Assembly: GCA_950097015.1 (NCBI GenBank)
Contig: CATNEN010000031.1
Span: 1,116,001-1,180,000, forward strand
DNA from: Macrostomum hystrix
Taxonomy: Eukaryota; Platyhelminthes; Macrostomidae
Direction of reading: 5' to 3'
DNA length: 64,000 nt
Shown here: one piece after another, positions 11,823 to 24,331 of the stretch
Numbering within the stretch: position 1 is the first letter of the stretch
How the letters are laid out: each line of letters starts with the position of its first letter
Translations under genes and position numbers: made by a program
The notes under the pieces: model-generated
Databases searched by the model: none
Told to the model about the DNA's origin: nothing
Seen by the model: only the letters and a program-made list of their open reading frames with translations

Positions 11823-14800
11823 TCAGGACATCATCCAGGTGACAGTGCTAACTAGCATTAGATTATTAGGCGGCGTGCCGCTAGCCGGAGCCAGGGCTAC
11901 AACAGTGTCGGCCAGGACGTCAACTACAACGCAGAAGCCATAGACAGGGTAGTCGGCCAGCTGGTCAGGCGAGGTGGCCTGACTGACGCCCAGCAGGGCG
12001 TGAAGCAGGCTTCGATCTGGCAGCACCCGCATCGCCCGTCGCCAGTGCTCCTCGCGCTCCGACTTATCGTGGCCAAGCGGCAGCAGGGAGGACGGCAAGG
12101 CTTGGACGCCGAGCCTGTAGAACTGGAACGAGCTGGTCGGCATGCTAATCCGATGCGGACTCAGATTGAGCAGCGGGCCTTTGAAATATTCCGTAACTTT
12201 GCGATCTCGCAGCTCCTGTCGAATGTCTGGGCCCCGGTCCGCTACTCCGCGCGACTTTGGCAGGGTGACAATCTTCACAAAGCTGGGCAGATCGCGCTTC
12301 AAATCGTTATAGAGACGCTCGGACTCAATCACGAATATTAGATCCACCTGTGGGGTTGAAGGCGGAAAATTTCTAGTTTCGACTTTTTACTAATCTTAAA
12401 CTAACAAAGGCTTTGTCCGGCTGAGCATTTATCCTCCCAGATCCTCAGCCTGAGCACCCTTCCTCAAAAATCCTCAGCCTGAGCACCCTTCCTCAAAAAT
12501 CCTCAGCCTGAGCACCCTTCCTCCAAAATCCTCAGCCTGAGCACCCTTCCTCCAAAATCCTCAGCCTGAGCACCCTTCCTCAAAAATCCTCAGCCTGAGC
12601 ACCCTTCCTCCAAAATCCTCAGCCTGAGCACCCTTCCTCCAAAATCCTCAGCCTGAGCACCCTTCCTCAAAAATCCTCAGCCTGTGAGCACCCTTCCTCC
12701 AAAATCCTCAGCCTGAGCACCCTTCCTCCAAATTCTTCAGCCTGAGCACCCTTCCTCCAAATTCTTCAGCCTGAGCACCCTTCCTCCAAAATCCTCAGCC
12801 TGAGCACCCTTCCTCCAAAATCCTCAGCCTGTGAGCACCCTTCCTCCAAAATCCTCAGCCTGAGCACCCTTCCTCCAAATTCTTCAGCCTGAGCACCCTT
12901 CCTCCAAATTCTTCAGCCTGAGCACCCTTCCTCCAAATTCTTCAGCCTGAGCACCCTTCCTCCAAAATCCTCAGCCTGAGCACCCTTCCTCAAAAATCCT
13001 CAGCCTGAGCACCCTTCCTCCAAAATCCTCAGCCTGAGCACCCTTCCTCCAAAATCCTCAACCTGTGAGCACCCTTCCTCCAAAATCCTCAGCCTGAGCA
13101 CCCTTCCTCCAAATTCTTCAGCCTGAGCACCCTTCCTCCAAATTCTTCAGCCTGAGCACCCTTCCTCCAAATTCTTCAGCCTGAGCACCCTTCCTCCAAA
13201 TTCTTCAGCCTGAGCCCCCTTCCTCCAAAATCCTCAGCCTGAGCACCCTTCCTCAAAAATTCTCAGGCTGAGCACCCTTCCTAAAAAGAACCTCAGCTGA
13301 GCATTTATCCTATCAGATCCTCAGGCTATGATAACGTAAAAAGTAACGACTTAACTAATTTTCTTTCTTGTTTATAATAACGGAATAACATTTTTAACGA
13401 TCTTGTGCCTGCAACTATAGGCGAATCCAGAAAACTAACGTCTTATTACTGAAACTAACGAAATGAAGCATGCGTTAATAAGCCAGACAGAAATGATTCT
13501 TGGTCCGTACCTCGAATGCGCTGGCGCACTGTTTGATAGCATCGTAGCCTTCGAGTTTAATCCAGCCGCAGGTGTTAATCACCAGGCCAGCGTGATTAGC
13601 ATCCTGGTCGTATTCGCAGCGCTTATTAACGTACTCGGCCAGGCGGTTCATCATGTAAAAGTACAAATTGACATTAGCCTGCGGATTAGTGTGGCCGAAT
13701 TGGAACAGCACAGGCGACTGTTCAGTCTCCAGGCCTTCCTCGATGTCGAAAGGCTTGCGCAATGGCACTGCGCCCATGGTGCCGGGTACGCTGATCTGCG
13801 ATTGGCCGACATCGACGTCAACGTAGATTGGCTTGGACTTCTCCCTATTTTGAATATTGATGGATAAATTTCATTTTTAAGCTATTTTGTGATTCTGGAA
13901 GTTGTCTTAACGGATAGGCGTAAAGTTTTTTTGGGATTTTCATGCCGATTTCTTTAATATTTTGGGAGATACAGAAAAAATGAATAATGTTGGTATTAGA
14001 AATGTCGCCGTGGTCTTACTACTATTAACAGATCATCTGTGACTGTGACACAAAACATAAAATTGTAAGATTTGAAACTTTAGTTTTTCATATTCTAAAT
14101 TTTGTTCTCGAAGCATTTCATTCCACTTTGTTCCGTTTCATTCCACTTTGTTCCGTTTCATTCCACTTTGTCCCATTTCATTCCACTTTGTTCCGTTTTA
14201 TTCCACTTTGTCCGATTTCATTCCACTTTGTTCCGTTTTATTCCACTTTGTCCCATTTCATTCCACTTTGTTCCGTTTCATTCCACTTTGTCCCATTTCA
14301 TTCCACTTTGTTCCGTTTCATTCCACTTTGTCCCATTTCATTCCACTTTGTTCCGTTTCACTCCACTTTGTCCCATTTCATTCCACTTTGTTCCGTTTCA
14401 TTCCACTTTGTCCCATTTCATTTCACTACTAGAAAATGCCTAAAACCATGTGGAAATTCTCACCTGGCCGCCCAGGACATCAGCTGGCGACAGAGCGACG
14501 TCTTGCCGGCGTCCTTTGGTCCGCAGACTAGCACGCGCGGTCCGCGCCGTTTAGCCTCCTGGGCCTGGCGACGCAGCTGTTGCAGAGCGGCGTGACAATT
14601 CACATAGACTGTGACAGCGTGGGTATCTTTAGACGTGTAGCTGGACTCTGTCTCGCCCCAGACCTTCAATTCGCAGCCGCTGAATGTGAAAACTGCCGCC
14701 TTGGAGCCCGGTGCAAAATGATAGCGCCTCTGCCTCACCAACTCTGTGCCAAACACTTCCGCTTTGCCTTCCACCAGCTTCACCCAGAAACTGGAAGAAT

Positions 14801-14921
14801 TCAGTGCTTCAAAGCGAAACTCGCAGAACTCATCAAGCTGCACAGCCTGTCCACCTTCCGGCTCTGGCTCCTCTTCGTTAACTTCGTCAGGATCAGCGGC
14901 TGCTGCAGCTGCGTCGGCCAT
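11823..14921 (-). CDS. CLP1: Polyribonucleotide 5'-hydroxyl kinase CLP1
   Basis: CLP1 is a nuclear RNA kinase: a subunit of pre-mRNA cleavage factor II that also associates with the tRNA splicing endonuclease. Exons 14464-14921, 13511-13844 and 11823-12347 join in phase to 438 aa, close to the usual ~425. The start ATG at 14921 gives MADAAAAAADPDE. The N-terminal domain (residues ~30-125) precedes the Walker A P-loop GPKDAGKT at 134-141. Exon 2 carries YVDVDVGQ, the ISVPGTMGA segment and NTCGWIK. Exon 3 begins with the conserved VDLIFVIESERLYNDLKRDLP block and ends with the C-terminal domain. The last ~15 residues diverge. Introns 1 and 2 each contain a minisatellite. No breaks are seen, so it should be functional. 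Confidence 0.95.
12425..13320. repeat. 29-bp minisatellite in CLP1 intron 2
   Basis: About 30 units of 29 bp with the core ctcagcctgagcacccttcc. Sub-types ccaaaat, caaaaat and ccaaattctt, plus units with an extra tg, recur in blocks. Confidence 0.93.
14120..14428. repeat. 20-bp minisatellite in CLP1 intron 1
   Basis: About 15 units of cattccactttgttccgttt, with alternating ttccgttt and tcccattt halves giving a 40-bp higher period. It creates spurious open frames rich in Phe-His-Ser. Confidence 0.93.
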
Positions 14922-14959
14922 GACCTTTGCTGCAACCGCAATCAGATGAACTTGGTTTA

Positions 14960-15364
14960 GAAGAACTCAATAATTTTATTTCTAATGAGGAAATTTCAAT
15001 TTGGTATCCATAAAATGCGAATTGTCTTAATACTACCTTACTTTTTAACCAGAAAAAAAACGATTAAATGCTAATAGATTTTATTTCCATTTTCATTTTA
15101 AGCCAATTTCTCATTAATTTATACATATTTGAGAAAATATGTTAGCTGAAAAAATGGTTTAACTTTAAATCTAAGTTTTATATCAAAGAATAACTGTAAT
15201 TTTACCCATGTACATGTGCATATGACAAAAATTAACAAATTGTTTTGTTAATTATTGTTATTTTCTAGCACCTATCTTGCTGTGCACTTTCTGGAATAGA
15301 CTAGCTATCACTAATGTCTTTATTTCTAATTAAATAAAATAACTTAAATATGTTTAGGTTGAAA
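14960..15364. other. Upstream region of CLP1, AT-rich
   Basis: AT-rich sequence between the CLP1 start and the hAT MITE. It must contain the CLP1 promoter; no TATA box or other element could be assigned with confidence. Confidence 0.4.
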
Positions 15365-15372
15365 CTTTAAAT

Positions 15373-16046
15373 CAGGGGTAGGCAAACTTATTTGCTGGCG
15401 GGCCAAAGAGAGAGCCTAAAAGATGACAGCGGGCTGCATTGACTGTATAAATATGAGATAGGGGAGAGATGAGACACGGGAGAGATGAGACACGGGAGAG
15501 ATGAGACACAGGAAAGATGGGACACGAGAGAGATGAGACACGGGAGAGATAAGACAGGGGAGAGATTAGACACGGGAGAGATTAGACACTGGAGAGATTA
15601 GACATGGGAGAGATTAGATACGGGAGAGATGAGACACGGGAGAGATGAGAGACGGGAGAGATGAGACAGGGGAGAGATGAGACACGAGAGAGATGAGACA
15701 CGGGAGAGATTAGACACGGGAGAGATTAGATACGGGAGAGATGAGACACGGGAGAGATGAGAGACGGGATAGAGAGACACGGGAGAGATGAGACAGGGGA
15801 GAGATGAGACACGAGAGAGATGAGACACGGGAGAGATTAGACACGGGAGAGATTAGACACGGGAGAGATTAGACATGGGAGAGATTAGACACGGGAGAGA
15901 TTAGATACGAGAGCGATGAGACACGGGAGAGGTTAGACACGAGAGAGATGAAACAGGACACTGTAGATGTCAGAAGGGGCAATGGGCTGGATTTGGGAGC
16001 TTTGAGGGCCACATCTGGCCCACGGGCCGGAGTTTGCCGACCCCTG
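15373..16046. mobile_element. hAT-type MITE containing a minisatellite
   Basis: It begins CAGGGGTAGGCAAACTTAT and ends in ...AGTTTGCCGACCCCTG, the typical hAT/Charlie-like inverted repeat (CAGGGGTcGGCAAAC). It is flanked by a perfect 8-bp duplication, ctttaaat, at 15365-15372 and 16047-16054. Subterminal gggccaaagag and gggccacatctggccc are also hAT-like. No transposase is present. The interior from about 15450 to 15960 is a tandem array of ~16-bp units (atgagacacgggagag). Confidence 0.92.
15455..15955. repeat. 16-bp minisatellite inside the hAT MITE
   Basis: Roughly 30 imperfect units of atgagacacgggagag or attagacacgggagag, wholly inside the MITE. A block containing gagacgggagagatgagac recurs, indicating larger-scale duplication. 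Confidence 0.92.
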
Positions 16047-16054
16047 CTTTAAAT

Positions 16055-19000
16055 CAAAAGCATATCAAAAGCATATCAAAAGATAGGCTCCCACTCAAAA
16101 TTATGAACCTTTGTGTTGCATATTTTTTATATTTTCATTTACTTGGCTATATATCTCATATCTTTTGCTTTAGTAGTACTTTTAACATTACAGCAATATT
16201 TTTTAAAAAAACTGGTATTAGTATTGGTATTAATAGATTTTTTTTATTGAACAACATTAGCAAACAAAAAGGACATGACAATATCTTCCTTTAAGTATGA
16301 GTATGCAAAGATAGCTAGCTAAAACTATAAGGCTAGGCTAGCAAGGGTGTCAGTCATTTTGGTGACAGTTTTTCAACTGACAAATAGAAATTTTATTGAC
16401 TAATCATGAACAATTAGATGTCTTTTTATTTTCTAGCTATAAGATCTTCATTTTGATTTGTATAAATTTAAGCAAAAATTACAAAATCTTCTGAAGACAC
16501 AAAACCCAAACAGGCATGCAATGTATGAATAAGCCTATTTATAGATTAAATATATAAATATAAATATTTATTTTTATATTTAATAATTAATATTTATTTA
16601 ATATTTATTATAAATATATAAAATATATAAATATATTTTTATTTATAGATTATAAGCAATAAGAAGCCTAACTATTTTAGCAGAATTATTAATAAAAACT
16701 GAAAAATAAACTGAAACTGAACTGAAACTGGTATAAACTGAAAAAAAATTAATTAAAAAGTTCTATGATCTAATTTGTGTTAATAAATATTAGGAAATAG
16801 AAAGCAATGTATTCTTGTCACAATATTACTTTTTGGATGTCAATATCAACTAACATCAGTGACAGACATGCAACTGATACAACTAAAACTACATTTAAAT
16901 GTAAAGTGAAATAACTATAATCTTTCTGTCTAGTATGGTTTTGGTAAAAGGCCTAACAACAATTATGATTTATAGTAGACAATGTATTTATAGTAGTAAA
17001 ACAAAAGCAATTCAAAGGATTTATTATTAAACCTAAAATGTTGCTTTATTTATAGGCTTACAATAAAAAGCAATATAGGCCCCTACGTATAATTTTGAAA
17101 GTATATGGACTTTTTTACTTTTGATATTCTTTAGCTTTAAATTTATGCGCATATGTTTTTCAAACTTTTTTACAATTTAGAGTGAAGTGTGTTCACGCCT
17201 CTGCCCCACCCTCACTTTATCGATGACAAACTACTCGATTGCTTGTTATTAGTAGATGAAGTAGATGACGAACTGACCAAACTTTAAAGCATGCCAATTG
17301 GCTGGATGACGAAGTGTCCTACCTTCCAAGTGGATGACAAAGTTGTAAGATGACGAGTGTCTAGGATCCAGGACCGGGGCTAACATTGCATCTTAAAAAT
17401 TTTAGAATGTGTTGACTATAGTGTAAAGGGGCTTTAGTGGCATAGCTACTAAAAATATTATGTCACTAATTCATATAATTAGGCCTATGACTTATGGCAA
17501 TGTATTATGCCAGCAATTTATATAATTACAAATGTATCAGTTCTCTTGCACACAGATACAGCAAATATTCTGGCCAAGTGAAACACAAATGCAAGTTGAT
17601 GTTGGTTAGGCTTATTCAGTGAGGTGGGACATTTTGCATGCCCACGCAGTGACAATGTTTTATGGTCATTTCGTTATCCGGGATTTGCATTTGCACCCAT
17701 TCAATGGTATGACGAAATGGCCAAAAAACATTGTAGACACATTGGATGACGAAGTGTCGAGGAAACCACGAAGTTCAATAAATAATAAAATACCAATACA
17801 TAGAAATTAACTTGGTAACTGGAATAGGAAATTTTTTCGATAGCGCAGAATTACACTGAAAAACGAATTCTGCCCATACAGCATTTACGTCACAAATAAT
17901 TCCAAACAATTACTTGTACTATTTATTCTAGTTGGAATTGTATTGTACATTCAATGATTTCTTGGAAAGTTCAGATTAAATTTTTATGGAAATACCCCCG
18001 ATAAAAACAAAACTAGCAAAATTTAGCGACTCAAAAGATGAAAGATCAGAGATCACAGCTTTACGGTTCTTCATTCTAGACACAACTTAGTCGCATTCCA
18101 TGCAAACAGTTTTAATACCTACAAAACCGGAACTGTTGAACTTAATCAAGATTTATTCCAAAGAGCTCCACTAGAGTAGACTACTTCTTCTAGTGGTCCT
18201 AGGGTTACTCACAACTCAGGTGTCATATCATGACATGTCATATAATGTGAGGAGCTTTTTATTTTATCAGCTTGTTTCTTTGCCTTATAATACTTTAAAT
18301 ATTTGTCAAGGGACGGCAGTCAATGACTTATTTATAATGTTTTTAATACGTTAATTTCATGCTGCTGCAGCAGCGTGACTTAATTAATATTGATTGTAAG
18401 CTCTGATTTTTAATTCTGGTTCTACAAAGAACTGAAATTAGAATTATCGGTTGCACTTTCTGTATTATTGTTATGATTGCGTAAATGACAATCCGGTCGT
18501 CGTCTTGCAACGTAATCGTGGTGGACTCGGAACGACACAAATTATGCGCACCCAATTCTCATTAATTATGTTCACCTATAGTCATTAAAAAGCGGATCAC
18601 CCTCGTTTGGCTTTTTTAGCAAATTATTGGCATCCCAGTTCTGCTCGACCTAAACCCAACACAGCAAGGTTTCAGCTGCAGCGAAGAATTGCATTTGCAG
18701 CGAACACTTCATTGCAGCACAAGACCATGGAGCCACAGGATATGTTGCTAGCTGGAAAATAAAAGCAATTTGCACAGCAGCAAATAGACCCGCCTCATTT
18801 TCAACATTAGGGCGTGTGATTGAGCAGAATTAAAGCCAGGATAAAGATTTTTTATCGATCCCACTCATTAATTATTTTTTGTTAATTGATAATCTTTAAT
18901 TTGACCTTTAAGTGACAATTATTGGCCAATAGTTAGCAAAGCTCGCATGCTCGTCATCCATAGCATTTGCCTGGTCACACAGCCTCTGTGCACTGTTGCA

Positions 19001-19370
19001 TTGTCGAAAAAAAGACAAATGAAATTGCGTGTTATATATAGTTATCGAAATGACACAATGACCAGTTAGTAGTTTGCTTAAGCTAGTACTTATTAATTAC
19101 TTCAATACGACTTAAGTAATCCTTGGGAAGTGAATTCATGGATAAAATGTTTTTTTTATTTTCACCCGTTTAGTGTGTATTTGGCGCAGGGGCATGGTAT
19201 TGAAAATCACAATTTTTATCGAACTCGCGATTGCCGAATGCTATCTCTGCACTTGATTAGACGATGATTTTTACACAGGAGAATTGGCATGTGTTCTTGC
19301 ACGTGCAGCCTCACTCTAAGTGGAACTTGAGGCTGACGCATTACTGTACTGATGCAACAACAGTTATTTT
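16055..19370. other. Gene-poor AT-rich region
   Basis: About 3.3 kb with dense stops in all frames. Direct repeats of ggatgacgaagtgtc occur near 17312 and 17742. A short inverted repeat, CCACTAGA...TCTAGTGG, lies near 18168-18196. No gene, tRNA or transposon terminus could be assigned. Confidence 0.5.
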
Positions 19371-19384
19371 AGTGCGCAGGCACT

Positions 19385-20085
19385 TTTTACTGTGATGCCA
19401 CAACAGTTATTTTAGTGCTCAGGAACTTTTTGCTGTGATGCCACAACAGTTATTTTAGTGCTCAGGCACTTTTTGCTGTGATGCCACAACAGTTATTTTA
19501 GTGCTCAGGCACTTTTTGCTGTGATGCCACAACAGTTATTTTAGTGCTCAGGCACTTTTTGCTGTGATGCCACAACAGTTATTTTAGTGCTCAGGCACTT
19601 TTTGCTGTGATGCCACAACAGTTATTTTAGTGCTCAGGCACTTTTTGCTGTGATGCCACAACAGTTATTTTAGTGCTCAGGCACTTTTTGCTGTGATGCC
19701 ACAACAGTTATTTTAGTGCTCAGGCACTTTTTACTGTGATGCCACAACAGTTATTTTAGTACTCAGGCACTTTTTGCTGTGATGCCACAACAGTTATTTT
19801 AGTGCGCAGGCACTTTTTGCTGTGATGCCACAACAGTTATTTTAGTGCGCAGGCACTTTTTGCTGTGATGCCACAACAGTTTTTTTAGTGCTCAGGCACT
19901 TTTTACTGTGATGCCACAACAGTTATTTTAGTGCTCAGGCACTTTTTACTGTGATGCCACAACAGTTATTTTAGTGCGCAGGCACTTTTTGCTGTGATGC
20001 CACAACAGTTATTTTAGTGCGCAGGCACTTTTTACTGTGATGCCACAACAGTTATTTTAGTGCGCAGGCACTTTTTACTGTGATG
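19385..20085. repeat. 43-bp minisatellite
   Basis: About 16 highly similar 43-bp units containing ccacaacagttattttagtg and caggcactttttgctgtgat. The small variants gctc/gcgc and gctg/actg alternate along the array. Confidence 0.95.
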
Positions 20086-20089
20086 CAAC

Positions 20090-20870
20090 TGAGCATTGAA
20101 TGAACAAAGCAGTATACCCTCTGGTACAAAGATTATGTGCACTCGAACTAATTAAATCGAACATTATCGAAAAAGCGACGATGCTCTAGCCTGTGAGTGT
20201 AATTACAGGACTCCAGAAAAGGCAGCAATCACATTGATTATCAAGCAAACACATTCTTTCAGGTTGTAGAACCTGATTTATCAAAGCATTTGTCGCTTCA
20301 TTGAAAACCTTAATAGTTATTTTCCTATTTTTCTACTCGAAATCACAAGTCTGATCTTATTATCGCTTCGTGACTGAAACAATCTAGCTTGCTGAGACAA
20401 AAGAGCGACATTGCTTGTTCTTGCGCAGATTTTCTTAACGATTTGCCATTCGGCTTTGCCCTAAAAAACGAGTCGAAATCATTTTGCTACGTTTTAATCG
20501 TGCTACTGAGGTCGCAATTGTTTATTCATCTTTTTAATGCATAGACGGCCATGCCTGAATGGGTGTCAGGCTCAGGGCGTGACCATTAATAGTTTCCAAT
20601 TGCCATGAAAGCAATTAATTTGGACTATTTTGGGATGGCTTCTTAAACTGGTCACATTGTTCTCGAATGATTCAGACTGTGTTTTTTCAATTTAACTGAC
20701 TGGCTGGAAACAACTGCTCTGCTCAATGCAGTTCTCGTGCAGAACACTCCTGAGCCCTAATAACCCAATTGCCCACCATTTTTGCGAGCCCCGCCTAAGC
20801 AAGGAAAATAGTGTGAAACGATCTTTCTTAAAATTACTAATTTCAGCTAGGTGACCAGCGGAGTGCCTAT
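20090..20870. other. Intergenic stretch without recognised genes
   Basis: No supported coding exon or repeat seen between the 43-bp array and the inverted-repeat-framed array. Confidence 0.5.
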
Positions 20871-20874
20871 TCAA

Positions 20875-21542
20875 GGACATCTCTAGTTAACATCTAGGTA
20901 CTCAGGCCCTTAAGGCCTCAGACCCTTAAATCCACAGGTCCTCAGTCCCTGAAGTGCTCAGGCCCTCAGGTCTTCAGGCCCTCAGGCCCTCTAGTCCTCA
21001 GGTCCTCACGTCCTCACGTCCTCACATCCTCAGGTCCTCATGTATTCAGGTCTTCAGGCCCTCAGGCCCTCTAGCCCTCACGTCCTCACGTCCTCACATC
21101 CTCACGTCCGGAGGTCCTCAGTCCCTGAAGTGCTCAGGCCCTCAGGTCTTCAGGCCCTCAGGCCCTCTAGTCCTCAGGTCCTCACGTCCTCACGTCCTCA
21201 CATCCTCAGGTCCTCAGGTCCTCATGTCTTCAGGCCCTCAGGCCCTCTAGTCCCTCCGGTCCTCACGTCCTCACGTCCTCACATCCTCAGGTCCTCATGT
21301 CTTCAGGTCTTCAGGCCCTCAGGCCCTCTAGCCCTCACGTCCTCACGTCCTCACATCCTCAGGTCCTCATGTCTTCAGGTCTTCAGGCCCTCAGGCCCTC
21401 TAGCCCTCACGTCCTCACGTCCTCACATCCTCACGTCCGGAGGTCCTCAGGTCCTGACGTCCTCAGGTCCTCATGTCTTCAGGTCCTCAGGCCCACCGGC
21501 CCTCAGGTCCTAAGCCCCTCTAGATGCTAACTAGAGACGTCC
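20875..21542. mobile_element. Inverted-repeat-framed minisatellite, MITE-like
   Basis: Positions 20875-20898 (ggacatctctagttaacatc...) and 21518-21542 form an imperfect terminal inverted repeat of ~24 bp; the right arm reversed reads ggacgtctctagttagcatc. Between them is a pyrimidine-rich array of ggtcctcacgtcctcac-type units with a larger period of roughly 100-160 bp. No clear target duplication was found, so its class is unknown. Confidence 0.6.
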
Positions 21543-21544
21543 AT

Positions 21545-22165
21545 GGCCAATTCTTCTCTGATCAGCCGGGCCTGGATTGAATTCAGTTCTGACTGCCAGT
21601 TCAACCGCAGGCATTGAGGCAGTTAAATATTATATACTTAACGACCATTTCAATTCGCTTCTTTGCCTAGATTGGCTGAGGACTGCGTATCTAGGCCGAG
21701 GTTTGGCCTTCTCTGATTACTTCATAGCCAGTTGCTTTCCGCTACTGACGCCTCTGATGCCTCCTTAGCTTACCGTTTCGATTGCAAATCATGCGCGTTA
21801 CCAATGAGCCCGCTGATTAGTAAGAAGCTCTCATGCAAGAGACTTCGAATACCTAGGACGCAAAAGAACACTATAGAGCATTGTATTTGTAGCTGATGCC
21901 TGAGCTTTCGGATGATTTTATAGAAAGGTATGCAGCGCATTTTGCATATCCGTTTGAATGCTTTACTAAACAGTTCTCTATGTCTACTGCTGGGGTGTGA
22001 ATATGGCGGCTAGAGCCTTGAGGGTACAAATTAATGAGAAAATCCTTGATGTAATTTTGCCACGGGAAGTACAAGGGATACGCTCCCATACAAGCCGCAT
22101 TTTTTCCAACTGTGGGACGGAGACAAGCTGAAAGTTCGATCACGCGGTCCATCGTCAATTCTACC
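21545..22165. other. Intergenic stretch
   Basis: No supported gene; short open frames here lack splice or family signals. Confidence 0.45.
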
Positions 22166-22166
22166 A

Positions 22167-22753
22167 TTAACAGTAGGACTACCAAGCCATTTTGCCGCCC
22201 GTTTTTTAATTTCCGAAATTTCCCACCCACCCTGAGAACATTTTTTAGCAGCGCCTGAAAGCTAACCGCGTAGGGTGGTGACTGATTGGTTGACAGACTA
22301 GGCGATGGTGTCCTGTGGTTGAGCTGCGCCTAATATTTAGGCTTCAGCAGTGAAATTTTAGAAATTCGCGTCAGGGTGTCCAGAGTGGCCTATTTCCACA
22401 TTTTTTGCATTTGAAGGTCCCGCAGTCCGTCTAGATAAAGGTAGGTGACCACCAAAGACGGAGATGATGCAAGCACATTCGGGTGACATGCTGATAAAGT
22501 TTGAAGGTCTGGAAAGGCCGCACTGAGGCGCAGTGCAAATTCGTGTATAGGGGTGTATCAAATACACTAGCTCTTATGGGAAAAATCGGACCTTCGGCCA
22601 GAAACATTGAATATCTCGACGGTCTGAAGAGCTGGCGACTTTTTTCTTGTTTCAGAAGATGCGCAACAAAAAGTTGGCCCATGTTCTTGAGTTTCGTGTG
22701 CTTGCATTGTTCTGTTCGGGTGCAGCAAAAAAAATTGGTAGTTCTACTGTTAA
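22167..22753. mobile_element. TTAA-flanked MITE, copy 1 (piggyBac-type ends)
   Basis: Both ends are TTAA followed by the inverted repeat CAGTAGGACTACC (left) or CAGTAGAACTACC (right, reversed). TTAA target sites are characteristic of piggyBac-type elements. A second, shorter copy lies in the opposite orientation at about 62547-62952 with extended similarity, which shows this is a dispersed repeat. There is no convincing transposase frame. Confidence 0.7.
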
Positions 22754-22754
22754 A

Positions 22755-23490
22755 TTGTAAGTCTGCCCTGCCAGCTCTCGGAAGCCGTAGTGGCACGTGC
22801 GCGCAAGTGTATTCGCCTGTTTTAGATTGCGACACTGTTGAGACTTCCCGATTTTCACCTTTCCTATAGTCTGGCGAGTAGAAGCTTTAGTAACTAGGAG
22901 ACGTTGTTTATACGTTGCTAGCTGGATGCAGTTGCTGACATCATCAGCTGAGGTCATGCGAACGGAGTCTGCACCTGTTTGTCGTGTTCTCTCTTGACTA
23001 ACATAATAAAGCCGAGTGAAGGGCACATTTTAGAAAATTATGCGCACAGCAGGAGGCTTTGATGAACGGATGTGACTTGCGAATATTTAGTGACAGGATG
23101 CGTAGCGAAATTGAAAAGCGAATGTTTGATTCTACCGGTGTCAGACTGAAGACAAATAGCGGGTAATTGATAGGGACAACAGGGAATAGACTATAAGTGA
23201 AGACTGTGTTCAATGCGCTTTGTAGATGCCAGGAAGTAATACACAAAAACACAACATCATCATGTCTACTACGTACGTGTCATAATAACTCGATCAATGT
23301 TTTGAGCGAGGAGTCCAGTATATTTCAATGGACCAATAAGGTAATACTTCTGAGGTATAAGGTATAAGGTATACTTCTGATTGGCGTGGTCGTGAAACTG
23401 CAATAGCGACATGAAACAAGTTCTATTTTGAACATACGGTACATACATGCGGAGGTACATCGGCTTTAATTTCCCGTTATAATAATAATA
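22755..23490. other. Intergenic stretch
   Basis: No gene recognised. The open frames on both strands are short and have no family features. Confidence 0.45.
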
Positions 23491-23494
23491 TAAT

Positions 23495-23855
23495 GCAGGA
23501 GGGCTCCGGGCGCTGGTACATCATTTGGTGACACTAGACGCGGGCCAGCGAGGAGGCAATTCTGCCCATTTCGCTGACTCTAGAGCACACAGAACACAGA
23601 TACCGTACGCAAGCACTCGCTCACAAAGGTATGTACATCTGCCCTTTCTGACTTTATCATCTATCAGGCAGTGTACACTCTCACTGTGCCTTGGAGTTTG
23701 GCCCTCCAGGGCGTAAATTGCACGACAAGCCCCCAAACCTTCTCTTCGCGGCTGCGTCCCAAATAAATGTGACCTCGACGCGGAATCGAGCTCAGGGACC
23801 TTGGTGGCGGGGCAAACGCGTTAGACCGCTCTGCCACCAAACAAGCGGTCTGGAG
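23495..23855 (-). mobile_element. tRNA-derived SINE, family 2, copy 1
   Basis: On the minus strand a tRNA-like head (TGGCAGAGCGGTCTAACGCG, then GAGCTCGATTCC) leads into a ~300-bp body. It ends CCCTCCTGC followed by an ATT-rich tail. Copies 2-4 at 35.5, 52.35 and 47.9 kb share the body (for example aggcagtgtacactctcactg). A shared 3' end plus ATT-type tail supports mobilisation by a LINE. Confidence 0.8.
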
Positions 23856-24331
23856 ACATATTTGATAGAAGCTCTACTTAGCCCAGTTGGGCCAGATATA
23901 CAGCCAATGGCCAGATATACAAAAAACTAAAACTAAAAATCATCAAAGATACTCGGGCTTGGCATTAGCGCATGGAGAAGAAACTGAAGGCTATAAACGT
24001 CGCGAAGTCATTTTCCTGTCCATCCTCGTTTTTCTTGTCACGAGCCTCATTCGCTTCTCAAGCTTCATCTGGCCTTGGGCTCGATACTCGTGCATCCAAA
24101 CAACGTCTCAAATTGACCCGGCCGTCCCACTCTGCTTTGCTAATTATCCAATCCACTTCTCCTCACTGTGGCCGTAGTCTGGCGACCAATCAGAGCGTCA
24201 CAGGCAGCGTCCCCATCCATTCCGTTTCTCCTCTTCCTTAAATGCAAAAGCAAACCGGATTTCGGAGACCGATTCAACTCTCAGCACCTGCGCACACAAC
24301 GGCAACGCCAGCGCTTGAGCTATTACAGGCC

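Noticed and set aside
14102-14595. Phe/His/Ser-rich frames
   Set aside because: Artefacts of the 20-bp repeat in CLP1 intron 1; three frames are open at once.
18168-18196. Inverted repeat CCACTAGA...TCTAGTGG
   Set aside because: Short (8 bp) and isolated; likely by chance in AT-rich sequence.
22431-22835. 134-aa minus-strand open frame
   Set aside because: Lies in the TTAA MITE, is not open in the second copy, and has no family features.
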